Source of the DNA: a virus
Length of the DNA stretch: 64,000 nt
Virus record (IMG/VR): IMGVR_UViG_3300032291_003205
Coordinates: 1 to 64,000 of that record
Strand: one strand, 5' to 3'
Under the pieces are notes generated by a model, which searched no databases, had not been told where the DNA came from, and saw nothing but the letters and a program-made list of their open reading frames with translations. The position numbers and the translations under genes are program-made. Below, piece by piece: positions 42,586 to 51,318 of the stretch (positions within the stretch are counted from its first letter, which is position 1; each line of letters starts with the position of its first letter).

Positions 42586-44969
42586 TGCCACAACCAGTAT
42601 CATATAACCCCGGAACACCAGTATCAGGTAGTATACAAGAAAACAGTATATCATATGTTGTTGATGGTCAAAACCGTAACTACAGAGGTGGTTTCGGAGG
42701 ACTATCTTGGATGAGTGAAGTACCGGCGGCCAACAATGTTATTTTTATAGGTAACTCTGTTAGTTTAGGTAGAGGACCAGCTAACATACCTTTATTTTAT
42801 CCTTCATATAATAACAGTGCGGCCAATATTATTTATGCCGCTAATACATTACCGGGTTCACCTAGGAATTTTACAACTACCGCAAGTGCTTATAACTGGG
42901 CAGTAACAAATAATTTCTTTATTAATAATTCTGATAATCCTATTCCTAGAATTGATGCTGATAGTATGTTTTTGTGTTTAGATGCTGAACAAGCAACTTC
43001 ATTCCCACAAACAGGAACTAGTTGGTATGATATGAGTGGGGCAAATTATACAGTTACAGGTACTAATAATCCTACTTGGAATTATAATAATGGTAAATCA
43101 TATTGGCAATTTGATGGTACAGATGATTATTTTGCATTTTCCTCAACACCCCCAATAGCTCAAAGCACATATACATCAACTGTTGAAATTTGGGCTAAAT
43201 CAATTAATAATGTTCCAACATTTCAAGTAATGTTTGGTGGTGGTGTACAAAATACAAACCAAGGATATTATTATGGTTTTAGACAAGATAATGCAAATTT
43301 TATGTATGCTTTCTATGCTAATGACCAAGATGGATCTACACCAAGAGATAATAGAGTTTGGAATCACTATGTGGCTGTTTATAATCAAGCCACTGGAGCA
43401 AGATACAGGTATTTTAATGGGGAATTATTATCTCCATCCCAAGCATCGGGAGTAACTGCTACTTCAGCTAATAGTTTTACTATTGGTGCTTTTAAAGATG
43501 TTAATACTGGACCTCAATACTTCTATAATGGGTATATTTCTAAAGTTAGAGGATACAGTAAAGAATTAACTCAAGCTGAAATTAAACAAAATTATTTCCA
43601 AGGTAATATTGTTACTGGTAGTTTAGTATTCATGATGGATGCTAATAATATAATTTCATATGAAAGTTCAGGTACCCTAGTCTATTCATTAACAGGTTCA
43701 TTAAGTGGTTCATTAATAAATGGAGTTGGATATAATACAGGAAATGGAGGCAGTTGGGTATTTGATGGAACAGATGATTATATTAATTTTGGTCCTTTAG
43801 CAACAAATTCACCATTATCATTTACAAATGGTAATTTTACATTAGAACATTGGATTAAACCAACATCTCTTCAAAGTAGTACATATTTTGGTTTAACTAA
43901 TATAATATTATCTAAAGGTCCAGCTAGTACATTCAATTATGCAACCCAAGTTGTTGATGCTACAAGTGTTAGGTTTTATCATAGAGATAATAATGAAGGT
44001 TTATCTAATAATACATTTACAGTTCCTAATTTATTAAATGCATGTACCCATCTAGTGTTTGTTATTAATCCAGCAGGAACTCAAATTACTTTATATATGA
44101 ATGGTATTTTACAGCAAACACAAAATTTAACTGGAAATCCTATAACCCCCTATACAAATGATGAACTACTTATTGGTAGTCACTATGGACAGCAATATAC
44201 TAACTTTATTGGTAACATTTATACAAATAGAATATACAGTAGAGCACTCACCTCAGATGAAGTCCAACAAAACTACCAAGCAACCAAAGATAAATTCCTA
44301 GGTGAAAACATAGTAACAAACGGATTAGTACTTAATTTAGATTCTGCTAATAAAGATTCATATCCTGGAACAGGAACAACATGGTATGATTTAAGTGGAA
44401 ATGGAAATAACGGTACTTTACAAAATGGACCCTTGTTTATACCTAATCAAAATAGTGGTGTTTTATCATTTGATGGAGCAGATGATTTTGGGACAGCTGG
44501 TAGCTTTTTTACATATCAAGCATTCACAATTAATTTATGGATTAGACCAGGTTCATCTCAAACAACATATGCTGATATAATTGATAATAACCATACAGGA
44601 ACCCAGAACTGGGTATGTCAACAAAATGAAAATAACCTAAACCAATATGAATTTGCGGTACTTGGTGGGGGAGGTGCTTTTAGTACAACAGGATTATTCA
44701 CATTAACTTCAAATATATGGGTTAATTTAACTTTTACTTATGATGGTGACAAAGTAAGAGGATATAATAACGGATCTTTATTTGGAACTGGTATTTCTCT
44801 AGGTACTACTATTAACTATGTTGCTCCTACTTTTAACATAGGTAGATGGAATCTTGGAGGTAGAAATTGGAATGGACAGTATGGTATAATAAATGTTTAT
44901 AACAGAACATTATCTGCAGCAGAAATAACTCAAAACTATAATGCTGCCAAAACAAGATTTGGCCTTTAA
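42585..44969 (+). CDS. Tail adhesin with three LamG-like domains
   Basis: A 794-residue protein, closest to the 40264 protein in layout. N-terminal module (PQPVSYNPGTPVSGSIQ), LamG-like units beginning WYDMSGANYTVTG, YSLTGSLSGSL and WYDLSGNGNNGTL, and FDGTDD motifs. It ends QNYNAAKTRFGL. It starts in the stop of the preceding gene. Likely one of several alternative or co-assembled receptor-binding proteins. Confidence 0.85.
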   Translation: MPQPVSYNPGTPVSGSIQENSISYVVDGQNRNYRGGFGGLSWMSEVPAANNVIFIGNSVSLGRGPANIPLFYPSYNNSAANIIYAANTLPGSPRNFTTTASAYNWAVTNNFFINNSDNPIPRIDADSMFLCLDAEQATSFPQTGTSWYDMSGANYTVTGTNNPTWNYNNGKSYWQFDGTDDYFAFSSTPPIAQSTYTSTVEIWAKSINNVPTFQVMFGGGVQNTNQGYYYGFRQDNANFMYAFYANDQDGSTPRDNRVWNHYVAVYNQATGARYRYFNGELLSPSQASGVTATSANSFTIGAFKDVNTGPQYFYNGYISKVRGYSKELTQAEIKQNYFQGNIVTGSLVFMMDANNIISYESSGTLVYSLTGSLSGSLINGVGYNTGNGGSWVFDGTDDYINFGPLATNSPLSFTNGNFTLEHWIKPTSLQSSTYFGLTNIILSKGPASTFNYATQVVDATSVRFYHRDNNEGLSNNTFTVPNLLNACTHLVFVINPAGTQITLYMNGILQQTQNLTGNPITPYTNDELLIGSHYGQQYTNFIGNIYTNRIYSRALTSDEVQQNYQATKDKFLGENIVTNGLVLNLDSANKDSYPGTGTTWYDLSGNGNNGTLQNGPLFIPNQNSGVLSFDGADDFGTAGSFFTYQAFTINLWIRPGSSQTTYADIIDNNHTGTQNWVCQQNENNLNQYEFAVLGGGGAFSTTGLFTLTSNIWVNLTFTYDGDKVRGYNNGSLFGTGISLGTTINYVAPTFNIGRWNLGGRNWNGQYGIINVYNRTLSAAEITQNYNAAKTRFGL

Positions 44970-44970
44970 C

Positions 44971-45004
44971 TTGGCTTCCTAAAATATTATCATTATATTA
45001 CACT
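44971..45004 (+). promoter_or_regulatory. TTGG-N19-TATATT promoter
   Basis: TTGG at 44971-44974 and TATATTACAC at 44994-45003, 19 bases apart. It drives the genes after the adhesin block. Confidence 0.65.
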
Positions 45005-45033
45005 ATCAATTAAGTTTGATGATATTTATGTCT

Positions 45034-45222
45034 ATGACTAACGAAGAGCTAATCGAGGAATTGTACCACAAAGCTCATGCAAAGGGTTTCTTTCATGAGT
45101 TACATGAGAAAGTAAAAGAAGTAAAACAAAGTGGTATAAAAGAGTGTGAACATAGATTAGTTCAAAGAGCATATAGTGAGCTTAAAAAAATTAAGCTTGC
45201 ATTACCTACCCCACAAATTTAA
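45034..45222 (+). CDS. Small helical protein, 62 aa
   Basis: A 62-residue helical acidic/basic protein (TNEELIEELYHKAHAKGFFH). In-frame ATGs at 45019, 45028 and 45034 are all possible; I chose 45034 as the one giving a normal hydrophilic start. Function unknown. Confidence 0.5.
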   Translation: MTNEELIEELYHKAHAKGFFHELHEKVKEVKQSGIKECEHRLVQRAYSELKKIKLALPTPQI

Positions 45223-45264
45223 TCCGTATATACGAACCCCATAAAATAAATAAGTTATAAATTC

Positions 45265-46278
45265 ATGATTGATAAACAAAAGGTATGTATTATAATAGGT
45301 AGTTACCCCCAAAACTATAAAGATAATACTTTACTTGGATTAACAATTGAAAGTTTTAAGTCCCAAGGCTATGATATATGTTTAGTATCTCATTCCCCAA
45401 TTAACCAAGAACTACAACAAGCAAGCAAATTTACAATATATTCAGATGAAAACCAAATACTAAATTTTCCAACACCATCAGTGGTGACAGAATTTTGTGA
45501 TGGAGATGATTTAAGATTCCAGACCAACCACGGAAATAGGGTTGGACAGCATTCATTTGCTGTTTTAATGAATCTAAAAAATGGGCTATGGTTATTGAAA
45601 AATAAAAAATACACTCATTTTATTTATGCTGAAAATGATACATTTTTAACTAGTAAGGATCAAAAATTATTAGAAAATAAATTAGAGGAATTTAATTTTA
45701 TGGAAAATGATTATTGGTTTATGCTTGAGAACCAACATACACAACTGGTGGCAACATCAATGTTTGGGGGAAAAATTGATGTATTTTCGGATACATTGGA
45801 TTCAATTAATTCCCCCGAGGATTATCTTAAAGTTGAGGCCTCGTCTTTAGAGGCATTTATGGGTAAATTATTTACTAATAAGGATTATTATTATGATGTT
45901 AAACCTAGGGATTTGTTTGAGAGTAAATGGCTAGGAATTTCTAGTTATTGCTCTATTAATTTTCCAGGTATTGACAGTAAGTTAACAGTAATGGTTGATA
46001 TTGTTAGGAATTTAAAGGATGAAGAAAATGTGTTTTTTATTGTAAATAAAAACGATAATGTAGAGGAGGTAAATGTAAGGCTTTATAGAGATAACCAAAT
46101 AGCTACAACAACTGATATAAAAACAGGTCCGTTGTATTATTGGGGGTATCAAAAACAAGATACTAACATTTGGAAGATGGAGGTGTGGATGAATGATAAA
46201 ATTATATCTCAAGTTGAAAGAACAACTGAGGAAATATTTTGGAACCGAATGTCTTATTTTGAAATTAAAAACAATTAA
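45265..46278 (+). CDS. Glycosyltransferase-like protein
   Basis: A 337-residue protein. KVCIIIGSYPQNYKDNTLLGLTIESF resembles a GT-A start, and YAENDTFL around residue 118-125 could be the metal-binding motif. Family not certain. It lies between the adhesins and envelope-directed genes and could glycosylate the adhesins. Confidence 0.6.
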   Translation: MIDKQKVCIIIGSYPQNYKDNTLLGLTIESFKSQGYDICLVSHSPINQELQQASKFTIYSDENQILNFPTPSVVTEFCDGDDLRFQTNHGNRVGQHSFAVLMNLKNGLWLLKNKKYTHFIYAENDTFLTSKDQKLLENKLEEFNFMENDYWFMLENQHTQLVATSMFGGKIDVFSDTLDSINSPEDYLKVEASSLEAFMGKLFTNKDYYYDVKPRDLFESKWLGISSYCSINFPGIDSKLTVMVDIVRNLKDEENVFFIVNKNDNVEEVNVRLYRDNQIATTTDIKTGPLYYWGYQKQDTNIWKMEVWMNDKIISQVERTTEEIFWNRMSYFEIKNN

Positions 46279-46282
46279 TAAA

Positions 46283-47005
46283 ATGAATATAAAAGATAGA
46301 TTATTATTGATAGCCGCTAGTTTTGCACTAGGGTGGTTATTAGTTGACGCAACTACAATGTCTATTAGTTCCGCGGCCCTAAACAGTACGTTGGTTATAG
46401 ACACTATTAAACACGTTAAACCACAGGACACCGTTGGAGCTAGTGTCCAACAGGACACTATTGTGGATGTTAAAGGTAAAAATGTACTGTTTATAGGGGA
46501 TTCACATACGGCCGCAGACTACGGATGGCAACACCAACTGTGTAAAAAAACACAAATGAGGTACTTAAACACAGCCGTTGGAGGTAAACAAACTGGATGG
46601 ATGTTGGAGGTAGCTAAACTGCATGTTAATTCAGGATACGATTACTGTTTTATTTACGGAGGGGCAAATGATATGGCAGGTAATAGAGCTCCTATTAAAT
46701 CAGTTAAAAATATACAAAAGATTGTAAACATGTGTTTGGCAAAACAAGTAACACCAATTGTGTTAACAGGTTTTGATCCAGTAAGTTGTATTAATGTTAA
46801 CGGCCGAGATGTATACAAAGGATATCCACAACGCTATGCCAAGTTTCAACAACTGTTAGTTGATTCGATTGTAGGGGCTAAAGTATTGAAAACACATTGT
46901 ATTTCAAGGACCGATTGTGGAGACTTTTTATGCCACATGACAGCCTCAGGTCATAGGAAGATGACAAGCTTTATTATTTTAGCTTGTAGATTTAAAACAT
47001 ATTAA
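46283..47005 (+). CDS. SGNH/GDSL-family hydrolase with N-terminal anchor
   Basis: A 240-residue protein. Residues 1-22 form a signal or anchor segment. FIGDSHT (70-76, Ser74), GGAND (126-130) and DFLCH (214-218, Asp214/His218) are SGNH blocks I, III and V. Such enzymes deacetylate or deacylate sugars, so it may strip acetyl groups from a host surface glycan or the wall. I start at 46283, the ATG with a natural signal peptide. Confidence 0.8.
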   Translation: MNIKDRLLLIAASFALGWLLVDATTMSISSAALNSTLVIDTIKHVKPQDTVGASVQQDTIVDVKGKNVLFIGDSHTAADYGWQHQLCKKTQMRYLNTAVGGKQTGWMLEVAKLHVNSGYDYCFIYGGANDMAGNRAPIKSVKNIQKIVNMCLAKQVTPIVLTGFDPVSCINVNGRDVYKGYPQRYAKFQQLLVDSIVGAKVLKTHCISRTDCGDFLCHMTASGHRKMTSFIILACRFKTY

Positions 47006-47021
47006 TTATATTTAGGTGATT

Positions 47022-47168
47022 ATGTGGTTACAGAATAATTTTAAATTAGTTATGATTGGTGGGTTGGCTTTAATACTAGGTTTAAGTTTTATGGGTGCTA
47101 GGCAAACTCATAAAGAAATTAAGAAGGGCGAGGCCCAATGGTTATTAAAAAAGAAGAAAAATAAATGA
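47022..47168 (+). CDS. Small single-pass membrane protein, 48 aa
   Basis: A 48-residue protein with a hydrophobic helix (about 8-25) and a strongly basic tail WLLKKKKNK. Its stop overlaps the next gene start. Function unknown. Confidence 0.5.
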   Translation: MWLQNNFKLVMIGGLALILGLSFMGARQTHKEIKKGEAQWLLKKKKNK

Positions 47169-48031
47169 AAAAAATTATAGCACTGTTAATGCTTTTGGTC
47201 TCCTTAGCATCAGTGAACGCAAAATGTGATTGGAGCTCACTAAAACTCCAACAATGGAACAATCGTAATTACTATAAATGGTATGTGAGTGGAAAAGCAT
47301 TAGATGACACTTGTGTTGATTGGATGTTTATGATTTACGATTTTCAAACCAAGAAAACCGACACTGTATGGGACAACAAAGGTATTTGTGAAGTTCAATT
47401 CAACAAAAAAGGTAAATACAAAATGTATTTGAAGGTTTGGAACAGATGTAAAAAGTGTGATACAGCATTGTTTCGTGAAGTAAATATTATCTATTTTCCT
47501 AAATGCACATTTACTTATGGGATGAGAAGTTCTAAAGGTAATAATTGTGCTGATAGTATGGTCGGTGAAATGAGTTTAGGACCTTGGACTAAAGGTGATA
47601 CTTGTTGGCAGTGGTGGTCTTATATTTACAATAGTAAAGAATTAAATGACTTATCACAGAGTGATTGGGATTCAATGAGTAATGAGCAATTATATAACTA
47701 CTACGATTTTAACGATACTGGAATGATATTTTATCAGGGTCCAACAAATGCTGCTCGTAGGATTGAATACAAATTCCCACGCGATGGAAAATACTTGGTA
47801 GTAACTCAATGGTATAACAAATGTTTAAGTCAAGATACGTTCTTCTTTACTCGTATTACTGTTAAATGTAGTAAAGTAACAAGTGTTGAGAAAATTGTTA
47901 AGAATGAGAATTTAAAAATAATTGGTTACTATGATATGATTGGCCGTAAGGTTGAGTATATGGAAGTTGATAAACCATATGTTATTATTTATAGTAATGG
48001 TAAGCGTCAAAAAGTAATTAGAACAAAATAA
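47165..48031 (+). CDS. Secreted protein with T9SS-like C-terminal sorting domain
   Basis: A 288-residue protein. Residues 1-19 form a signal peptide (ALLMLLVSLASVNA). Two Cys/Trp-rich beta-sandwich repeats follow (YYKWYVSGKALDD..., then TCWQWWSYIYN). The last about 40 residues (YYDMIGRKVEYME, YVIIYSNGKRQKVI) resemble the type A sorting domain of the type IX secretion system (DLLGRKV, YIVKxxNG), though the usual YPNP lead-in is missing. If real, the host T9SS would place it on the cell surface. Confidence 0.6.
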   Translation: MKKIIALLMLLVSLASVNAKCDWSSLKLQQWNNRNYYKWYVSGKALDDTCVDWMFMIYDFQTKKTDTVWDNKGICEVQFNKKGKYKMYLKVWNRCKKCDTALFREVNIIYFPKCTFTYGMRSSKGNNCADSMVGEMSLGPWTKGDTCWQWWSYIYNSKELNDLSQSDWDSMSNEQLYNYYDFNDTGMIFYQGPTNAARRIEYKFPRDGKYLVVTQWYNKCLSQDTFFFTRITVKCSKVTSVEKIVKNENLKIIGYYDMIGRKVEYMEVDKPYVIIYSNGKRQKVIRTK

Positions 48032-48050
48032 TTTAAAAATATTTCATAAG

Positions 48051-48076
48051 AGGGTTGGCTTTTGCCAACCCTTTTT
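48051..48076 (+). terminator. Intrinsic terminator merged with a promoter
   Basis: Perfect 9-bp stem (48051-48059 with 48064-48072), TTTT loop and a T run to 48076. TTGG (48055-48058) in the left arm is 19 bases before TATATT (48078-48083). Confidence 0.85.
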
Positions 48077-48087
48077 GTATATTCACG
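48055..48087 (+). promoter_or_regulatory. TTGG-N19-TATATT promoter merged with a terminator
   Basis: TTGG at 48055-48058, TATATTCACG at 48078-48087. The T tail of the terminator fills the spacer. It should read-through-block upstream RNA while starting the 48101 transcript. Confidence 0.8.
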
Positions 48088-48100
48088 TATAATAAAAGTT

Positions 48101-48523
48101 ATGGAAAAAATAGAATACACTAATCGTTACAATGATGTTTTTACATTCACTAAAACAGAGGATGGAAACATTTTATTTGAAGGAGAATTTAAATGGATGC
48201 GTTGTAGTTGGCCTAATGTTTATGATAGAGCTTATGAAGCATATTGTGCTGATGCTGATACTGATGAGCGAATGACTTTAGGTGAATTTAAAACCGCTGT
48301 TCATGAGTATGATAAGGAAACATTCAAATCAACCCCATTAGCTAAAAAATATCAAGGTTTAGTTTACTCAAATACAAAAGTAATTGATTCAATAGATCCA
48401 AGTGGGGGCCCATATTTACATAGTGGTTATGATATGGGAATGTTTGATAAATCATTTAAAGGAATGATTGTTGAAGAATTTAAATCAACTCCAGAAGGAT
48501 ATTTACTAATAATTAAAAAATAA
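48101..48523 (+). CDS. Unknown protein, 140 aa
   Basis: A 140-residue protein (EKIEYTNRYNDVFTFTKTEDGN, FKWMRCSWPNVYDRAYEAYC). Start at 48101, after the promoter and AATAAAAG leader. No family recognised. Confidence 0.6.
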   Translation: MEKIEYTNRYNDVFTFTKTEDGNILFEGEFKWMRCSWPNVYDRAYEAYCADADTDERMTLGEFKTAVHEYDKETFKSTPLAKKYQGLVYSNTKVIDSIDPSGGPYLHSGYDMGMFDKSFKGMIVEEFKSTPEGYLLIIKK

Positions 48524-48526
48524 GTT

Positions 48527-48883
48527 ATGGAAAACAATTTTATCTACAATTTAAGCGAGACCGAATATTTGGTATTTAAAACCCAACGAGATTACTTTGA
48601 ACTATTCAGCGGACATGAAGGTTCAGAAACAAATAGTAAACTAGCTACCTACAAAGGTGGTAGATGGATATTTAAAGATTATAATCAAAAGAAACTATTT
48701 TGGTTTTTGTTTAGTATCTATAAAAAGGATTTTGGTAAAGCGCTTAAACAATATATTCGCTCACAACAAGAAAAACCTAAAACATTGATTTTTACTTGTG
48801 CTAAACGAAGAGTTGATATTAAAATTACAAAAATGAAGCGTAATGTGTGGGATTGGTTTTATGGAACATTTTATGGCAAATAG
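48527..48883 (+). CDS. Unknown protein, 118 aa
   Basis: A 118-residue basic protein with WIFKDYNQKKLFWFLFSIYKK. No family recognised. It overlaps the thymidylate synthase start by 11 bases. Confidence 0.6.
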   Translation: MENNFIYNLSETEYLVFKTQRDYFELFSGHEGSETNSKLATYKGGRWIFKDYNQKKLFWFLFSIYKKDFGKALKQYIRSQQEKPKTLIFTCAKRRVDIKITKMKRNVWDWFYGTFYGK

Positions 48884-49967
48884 ATTAGACGAACAGTATC
48901 AAAGCTTACTCCAAGACATTATTGATTTTGGGGTTGACAAGCAAGATAGAACGGGAACTGGAACTAAAAGTATTTTTGGTTACATGATTCATCATAACAT
49001 GAGGAATGGTTTTCCATTACTAACTACTAAAAAGGTCCCATTCAAAACAATGGCTATTGAACTGATGTGGTTTTTGATGGGTGATACAAATATTAAGTAT
49101 TTAGTTGATAACAATTGTCATATTTGGGATGGGGACTGCTATAAGAACTATTTAAAACATTATAATATACTCGCTGAGGATTTAAATGAGTGGCAAAAAG
49201 AAAATATACCTCCTCTAACTCAAGAACAGTTTATTGATGCTATCAAAACAGACGAAGAGTTTGCTAAGAAGTGGGGTGAATTAGGACCAATCTATGGTAA
49301 GCAGTGGAGAGCATTTGATGAAGAGGAATGGGGCGGTATAGACCAAATAACAAACCTAATTAACGAGCTCAAAACAAATCCAGATTCAAGACGATTAATA
49401 GTTACAGCTTGGAATCCATCTTATCAGCATCAAATGGTTCTTCCACCTTGTCATTATGGATTTCAAGTTTATACAAGAGAGTTGAATAGAGCAGAAAGAG
49501 TAGAAAATTACAACTCTATGTTTGAAAATAAAATAGACATACCATTCATAAAAGTAAACTTAGGAGACGTAATAGAAAATACTATTGATACAGCTTTAAC
49601 TCAAGCTAACATACCAACTAGAGCAATCTCATTATCTTGGAATCAACGTTCCGTGGATGTGTTTCTAGGTTTGCCGTTTAATATTGCTTCATACGGTCTA
49701 TTACTTGAGATGATTGCTCATGAGGTAAATATGGTGCCTGAACATTTAATTGGTCATTTAGGCGATACACATTTGTATTCAAACCATATTGAACAAGCTA
49801 AAGAACAAATCAGTAGAGAACCTAAAGAATTACCCACATTAAAAATGAGTTCAGGTCATAATTTTAGAGCAGCAATGGCTGGTAAAGTAGATGAAATTGA
49901 TTTGAATGATTTTATTTTATTAGGATATGAACCACACCCAACAATTAAAGCACCTTTATCAAACTAA
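48873..49967 (+). CDS. thyA: Thymidylate synthase (ThyA family) with insertions
   Basis: A 364-residue thymidylate synthase that methylates dUMP to dTMP with methylene-THF. DRTGTGTKSIFG (25-36), GPIYGKQWR, catalytic Cys193 in PPCHYGFQVY, LSWNQRSVDVFLGLPFN and GDTHLYSNH are all intact. It is about 100 longer than E. coli ThyA: an insertion of about 45 residues follows the catalytic Cys (about 201-245), and another lies near 100-135. I start at 48873 (MANRLDEQYQ), the first family-like start. It works with the dCTP deaminase-like gene. Confidence 0.95.
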   Translation: MANRLDEQYQSLLQDIIDFGVDKQDRTGTGTKSIFGYMIHHNMRNGFPLLTTKKVPFKTMAIELMWFLMGDTNIKYLVDNNCHIWDGDCYKNYLKHYNILAEDLNEWQKENIPPLTQEQFIDAIKTDEEFAKKWGELGPIYGKQWRAFDEEEWGGIDQITNLINELKTNPDSRRLIVTAWNPSYQHQMVLPPCHYGFQVYTRELNRAERVENYNSMFENKIDIPFIKVNLGDVIENTIDTALTQANIPTRAISLSWNQRSVDVFLGLPFNIASYGLLLEMIAHEVNMVPEHLIGHLGDTHLYSNHIEQAKEQISREPKELPTLKMSSGHNFRAAMAGKVDEIDLNDFILLGYEPHPTIKAPLSN

Positions 49968-49979
49968 AAAATAAAAATT

Positions 49980-50552
49980 ATGAAATCAGAATTAGCAGAA
50001 AAATTATTTTCAATCTGCGGAAGTGCAGATTTGTATGCAACTTACGGTTATAATGATATTAAATCAATAACTCAGTTAACAGAAGAACAACGTATTGAAA
50101 TTGAATCATTACTAATTGATAATTTAGGATTTGATAAGATAGTATGGGTGGGACTACCTGCAGGTTTAACAGAAGATGGAGAAAAACCAATTGTTGTTAA
50201 AACTAGGAGAATTGTAGACCCATATGAAGAACTCCCTCATAAAGGTGAAGTAGGATATGTTTATACTATAACATTTACTCCAAAAATGTACGACCCGATG
50301 GAAATGTACCAACCTGTAAAAGATGGATGTGTATTTACACCTACTACTTATAATCCAAAAACATTTGAACCTAAACAAAGTATCACTTTAACTTGGTCAC
50401 CTGATTTTTATCAAGACATTAATGCACCTGTTAGAACACATGAAGATGATAAACAAATGATTCGTGGTATGTTAGAAAAAGTATTAGATAATCCTGAGGA
50501 ATATAGACCGGTTGGATATATTGGATGTTTAATAAGATATGCTGCTGTATAA
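49980..50552 (+). CDS. Unknown protein, 190 aa
   Basis: A 190-residue acidic protein (KSELAEKLFSICGSADLYATYGYNDIKS...). Beta-rich centre with repeated YNPKTFEPKQ-like segments. No family recognised. It lies 12 bases after thymidylate synthase. Confidence 0.55.
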   Translation: MKSELAEKLFSICGSADLYATYGYNDIKSITQLTEEQRIEIESLLIDNLGFDKIVWVGLPAGLTEDGEKPIVVKTRRIVDPYEELPHKGEVGYVYTITFTPKMYDPMEMYQPVKDGCVFTPTTYNPKTFEPKQSITLTWSPDFYQDINAPVRTHEDDKQMIRGMLEKVLDNPEEYRPVGYIGCLIRYAAV

Positions 50553-50620
50553 CCCAACAACCAAACCCCCTTAAGTAATTAATTTTTAATATTAAAGTAA
50601 TATAATAATTATACAATTTA

Positions 50621-50631
50621 TTATTTATAAC
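50621..50631 (+). promoter_or_regulatory. TTATTTATAAC motif, candidate late-type promoter
   Basis: Variant of the short motif, in an AT-rich 80-base gap before the 50635 gene. Confidence 0.35.
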
Positions 50632-50634
50632 TGA

Positions 50635-51318
50635 ATGAAAACACTTATCATTTCAGACCTTCATATAGGGTCTAAAGGTTGTAAAACAGAGGAGATTTTA
50701 GAGTTATTAAAAGACGAGTCATTTGAACGTTATATTTTAGTAGGAGATATAATTGATGGGTGGTTATTTAAAAAATATAAAAAATTCTCATACCAACATG
50801 CTCGAGTAATTAGACGTTTACTTAAATTATCTAAAAACAAAGATATTATTTGGATTTCAGGTAATCATGATGAGTTTTTACGTAAGTATACTCCAATTGA
50901 ACTAGGTAATATTAAAGTAGTAGATGAATTTATTGAAGATGGTATTTGGTATTGTCATGGAGACAAATACGATGGTATTGTTAAGATGCGTTGGTTAGGA
51001 ATATTAGGTTCAATTGGTTATGATTTAGCTATCATAATTGATAGATTTTTAAAGCGTTTTAATAAGAAAACTAGTTTATCTAAATACCTTAAAGATAATG
51101 TTAAAGCCGCTGTTTCGTTTTTAGTTGATTTTGAAAATGAAATGGTTCGTCAAGCTAAAAAACGTAAATGTCATACTGTAGTTTGCGGTCATATTCACAC
51201 TCCAGAATATAAAATTATTGATGGAGTGGATTATTTGAATTGTGGTGATTGGGTTGAAAATTGTTCACACATTGTATTAGAAAATAATAAATTTAACTTA
51301 TGTTATCAAAACAACTAA
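50635..51318 (+). CDS. LpxH-like metallophosphoesterase
   Basis: A 227-residue calcineurin-fold enzyme. ISDLHIG (6-12), GDIIDGW (37-43), GNHDE (76-80) and GHIHTPEY (about 189-196) are the metal-binding motifs. Layout and size match UDP-2,3-diacylglucosamine hydrolase LpxH of lipid A synthesis and related YbbF-type enzymes. It may modify lipopolysaccharide precursors or act on another phosphoester. The TLIISDLHIGSKGCK start is typical. It overlaps the next gene. Confidence 0.8.
   Translation: MKTLIISDLHIGSKGCKTEEILELLKDESFERYILVGDIIDGWLFKKYKKFSYQHARVIRRLLKLSKNKDIIWISGNHDEFLRKYTPIELGNIKVVDEFIEDGIWYCHGDKYDGIVKMRWLGILGSIGYDLAIIIDRFLKRFNKKTSLSKYLKDNVKAAVSFLVDFENEMVRQAKKRKCHTVVCGHIHTPEYKIIDGVDYLNCGDWVENCSHIVLENNKFNLCYQNN

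Noticed and set aside
33236-44969. Diversity-generating retroelement acting on the adhesins
   Set aside because: No reverse transcriptase and no template/variable repeat pair is visible; similarities are between whole domains.
46012-46458. Minus-strand frame rich in Phe, Leu and Ile spanning two genes
   Set aside because: AT-rich coding sequence read backwards gives such hydrophobic frames; it crosses the boundary of two good + strand genes.
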